A stretch of 64,000 nucleotides of DNA from Ramlibacter monticola (lineage in GTDB: Bacteria > Pseudomonadota > Gammaproteobacteria > Burkholderiales > Burkholderiaceae_C): NCBI RefSeq assembly GCF_016722785.1, contig NZ_JAEQNE010000002.1, positions 1 to 64,000 on the forward strand, in the 5' to 3' direction. Every line of letters begins with the position of its first letter. The first letter of the stretch is position 1. A model generated the notes under the pieces. That model was not told the origin of the DNA. It was given only the letters and a program-made list of their open reading frames with translations, and searched no databases. Positions 62,474 to 64,000 of this stretch are shown one piece after another. Position numbers and translations under genes: made by a program.

Positions 62474-62732
62474 CGGCGTCGCGCTTGAGGTTGATGTGGA
62501 GTAGCGGGTGCTCAAACCGGATGGGGTCGTTGTCGCACCATTGCTTGAAGTGCTCGGCGTCTGCGAACTGAACGGCCTGCTGCGTTCGCAGCCCGCACCG
62601 GGGAATATCTTCTCGTTCGACATAGAGACCTCCCGAAACCCGTTGTAGGAAGAACAGGACCAATCCCCTTCGGCCTTCGGCGCTCAGGGTTCGAGCGCCG
62701 GTAGGCACTGCCCCGTTTGTCGCCGTCCCCAT
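62424..62732 (-). CDS. Small protein upstream of LuxR regulator
   Basis: The 102-residue protein starts at ATG 62732 behind GGGAG at ideal spacing. Its body reads RRGLVLFFLQRVSGGLYVER and EDIPRCGLRTQQAVQFADAE, then HFKQWCDNDPIRFEHPLLHI. I do not recognise a family. Compact aromatic sequence with two Cys suggests a small folded cytosolic protein. It overlaps the LuxR-type gene, indicating a coupled pair; a modulator of the regulator is possible. Confidence 0.65.
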   Translation of the reverse strand: MGTATNGAVPTGARTLSAEGRRGLVLFFLQRVSGGLYVEREDIPRCGLRTQQAVQFADAEHFKQWCDNDPIRFEHPLLHINLKRDADDLWQSVAPCDSAGNA

Positions 62733-63635
62733 GGAGTCTCCCGGCGCGACACGCCGTGGCAGGCCAGGGCGTTTCACGCGGTTCACGGGATGGTCCTCGC
62801 TTGGATAGGCCCAGGCGAGCGTCTATTCGTCGCGTGACGACGTTCATCCAACAAATCCGGCGCCTTCGATGCCGCAGCGGCTGCGGCTGGCGCCTCGTGG
62901 GAACGGCGCATACCTGCTCAAAGCGTTGAAAGGGACTGCACGATCCGCTCGGACAAGCGGCTTGTGGTGGCCCGCAGTGCACGGGCTTCTACACAGGGTG
63001 TAGAAGTACCCAAGTGATGTTGCACTGTCCATCGCGACGTCAATGAATTTAGTAAGCGTTCGTATGTAGCCTCGGGGCGCAAACTTCGTAAGGGCACGTC
63101 ATCTCGTGCGTGTCCATCCTGGCCTCGGCTGTGATGTCGAGTGGCCCCGCGTTCAGCGGCCGCTCGGTGTGCGAACCGTAGCACCGCGCGCGCCTTCGCA
63201 AGGGCCTTTCGCGGCATAGACCGGTGCCTTCCCGCCTGCAGCGGGCACCTCCCGGCTATTCCACGGTGCCCTTGCGCCCGCGCTTGTTCGCGGCGCGGTC
63301 GGTGTCGCACGGCGACCGACGAATGCGGGGCAGAAGCCCGCTTGACAGCACACCCAGCGCCGAGGGATCAACAGCCGAATCCGGCTCCCTCGGAAAACAG
63401 GGCAGGTGGTTTTCGGACCTAAATGGTAGTCGAGGTTCTTATGCAGGGCGTGATTCAAGGCAACGATTGGGGAGGACGGCGCTTACCAAACGTTGCCGTG
63501 TCGTTCATAACTTAGTCCTTTCCATTAGCAAGATGTTCCGCCGTGATCCGTTGTCGAGGAATGATAGCGGGGTGTAATCAAACTATGGAGCGTGGGCGCA
63601 GTGAACCCACTCACGCGATCCTGATCGGAGGAGCT
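62733..63635. other. 900-bp gene-free regulatory-looking region
   Basis: No protein-coding frame is supported. Frames of 60-130 codons here are basic shadows. The stretch carries gccgcag-cgg-ctgcggc (62871-62887) and the 21-bp palindrome at 62986-63006, and shows lower GC around 63,030-63,070 and 63,420-63,600, suggesting promoters for the LuxR pair and for the right-hand gene. Confidence 0.5.
62986..63006. promoter_or_regulatory. 21-bp palindrome, candidate operator
   Basis: cttctacac (62986-62994) and gtgtagaag (62998-63006) are perfect inverted repeats around agg. Length and symmetry match a binding site for a dimeric regulator such as the LuxR-type protein encoded just downstream on the minus strand (a lux-box-sized dyad), about 255 bases before the small gene's start. 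No nearby T-run supports a terminator reading. Confidence 0.55.
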
Positions 63636-63935
63636 ATGTGGTTGCTGGTTGCTCGCGAACCCCGGCCGGACGCGCCTGACTGGCCCGGCCGGCGAATGCT
63701 CGCGGCCGTCGATGCGGTCATGTGGCCGGTGATGTGGGTGCTGTTGATCCGCCACGCGCCGCAGCCAGTGGGCTTGATCGGGCCGTTCGGCACGGCCATC
63801 GCGGTGCTGTTGGGCGTGGGGCGCTTGCATCGCGCTCTGTGGTTGAACCACCGTTACTGGTTCACGACCTGGCGCTGGGGAAAGGTGCTGGCGTCGATCT
63901 TGTTGATCGGTGCGATCTTGAAGCTGTCTCAGTGA
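63636..63935 (+). CDS. Small membrane protein
   Basis: The 99-residue protein starts at ATG 63636 after a strong CGGAGGAG ribosome site. It has hydrophobic segments MLAAVDAVMWPVMWVLLI, LIGPFGTAIAVLLGVG and WGKVLASILLIGAILKL, so two or three membrane helices with a basic, Trp-rich loop (RLHRALWLNHRYWFTTWRW). I do not recognise a family. It lies alone at the right edge of the window and may begin a rightward operon. Confidence 0.65.
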   Translation: MWLLVAREPRPDAPDWPGRRMLAAVDAVMWPVMWVLLIRHAPQPVGLIGPFGTAIAVLLGVGRLHRALWLNHRYWFTTWRWGKVLASILLIGAILKLSQ

Positions 63936-64000
63936 GAAACCGTGGGGCGCCCAGCGCTCCACTGTTCGAGATCGATTCGACGCCACGCGATAGCCCGTTT

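Overview
The window is high-GC DNA of betaproteobacterial, probably Burkholderiales, character. That is an inference from gene content and protein style; no rRNA, tRNA or housekeeping marker is present. It is a mosaic of three blocks stitched together by insertion-sequence remnants.

Block A (about 1-18,300) is a carbon-metabolism and stress island. A 5'-deleted ribulose-phosphate epimerase precedes a tightly coupled plus-strand operon gnd-zwf-HAD phosphatase-tal-GH15 glucoamylase-ROK/polyphosphate glucokinase. A convergent minus-strand pair, transketolase and a DUF2945 protein, follows. Together these supply glucose-6-phosphate from storage glucan and run the oxidative and non-oxidative pentose phosphate pathway. 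Next come a truncated aldo/keto reductase, an SDR, a truncated monooxygenase that ends at an IS630 remnant, an AI-2E-type permease, a KaiC-like double ATPase coupled to a histidine kinase, a slipin, and a zinc alcohol dehydrogenase placed behind a second IS630 remnant. An IS5-type remnant closes the block.

Block B (about 18,900-28,800) is the maintenance and mobilisation end of a conjugative element (plasmid or ICE): RadC, a degraded AbiE toxin-antitoxin pair, conserved accessory proteins, an HTH protein, SSB, DUF932, an stbABC-like partition operon, a candidate oriT region with inverted repeats, a MobC-like protein and a VirD2-type relaxase.

Block C (about 29,650-44,400) is a defence island inserted between the mobilisation and transfer modules. 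It holds (i) a WYL (BrxR/CapW-like) regulator, a TIR-APAZ protein and a short catalytically inactive Argonaute, which is a SPARTA-type abortive-infection system; (ii) an extended type III restriction-modification locus: PLD-like/SNF2 helicase, DUF4391, DUF6988-like protein, Mod and Res; (iii) broken ImmA/IrrE and ArsC genes at the far junction. The window then returns to the transfer module (about 44,400-60,300, minus strand): DUF1173, an LPD7/KfrB-like protein, an OmpA-type lipoprotein, VirD4, VirB11, B10, B9, B8, B5, B6, a six-cysteine secreted protein, VirB4, B3, B2, B1 and another secreted protein. This is a nearly complete MPF-T type IV secretion system.

The right edge holds a SelU/MnmH-like rhodanese protein with a degenerate P-loop, a LuxR-type regulator with a small overlapping partner gene, a palindromic operator-like site and a small membrane protein. 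No replication initiator, integrase or att site was found, so plasmid versus ICE cannot be decided here.
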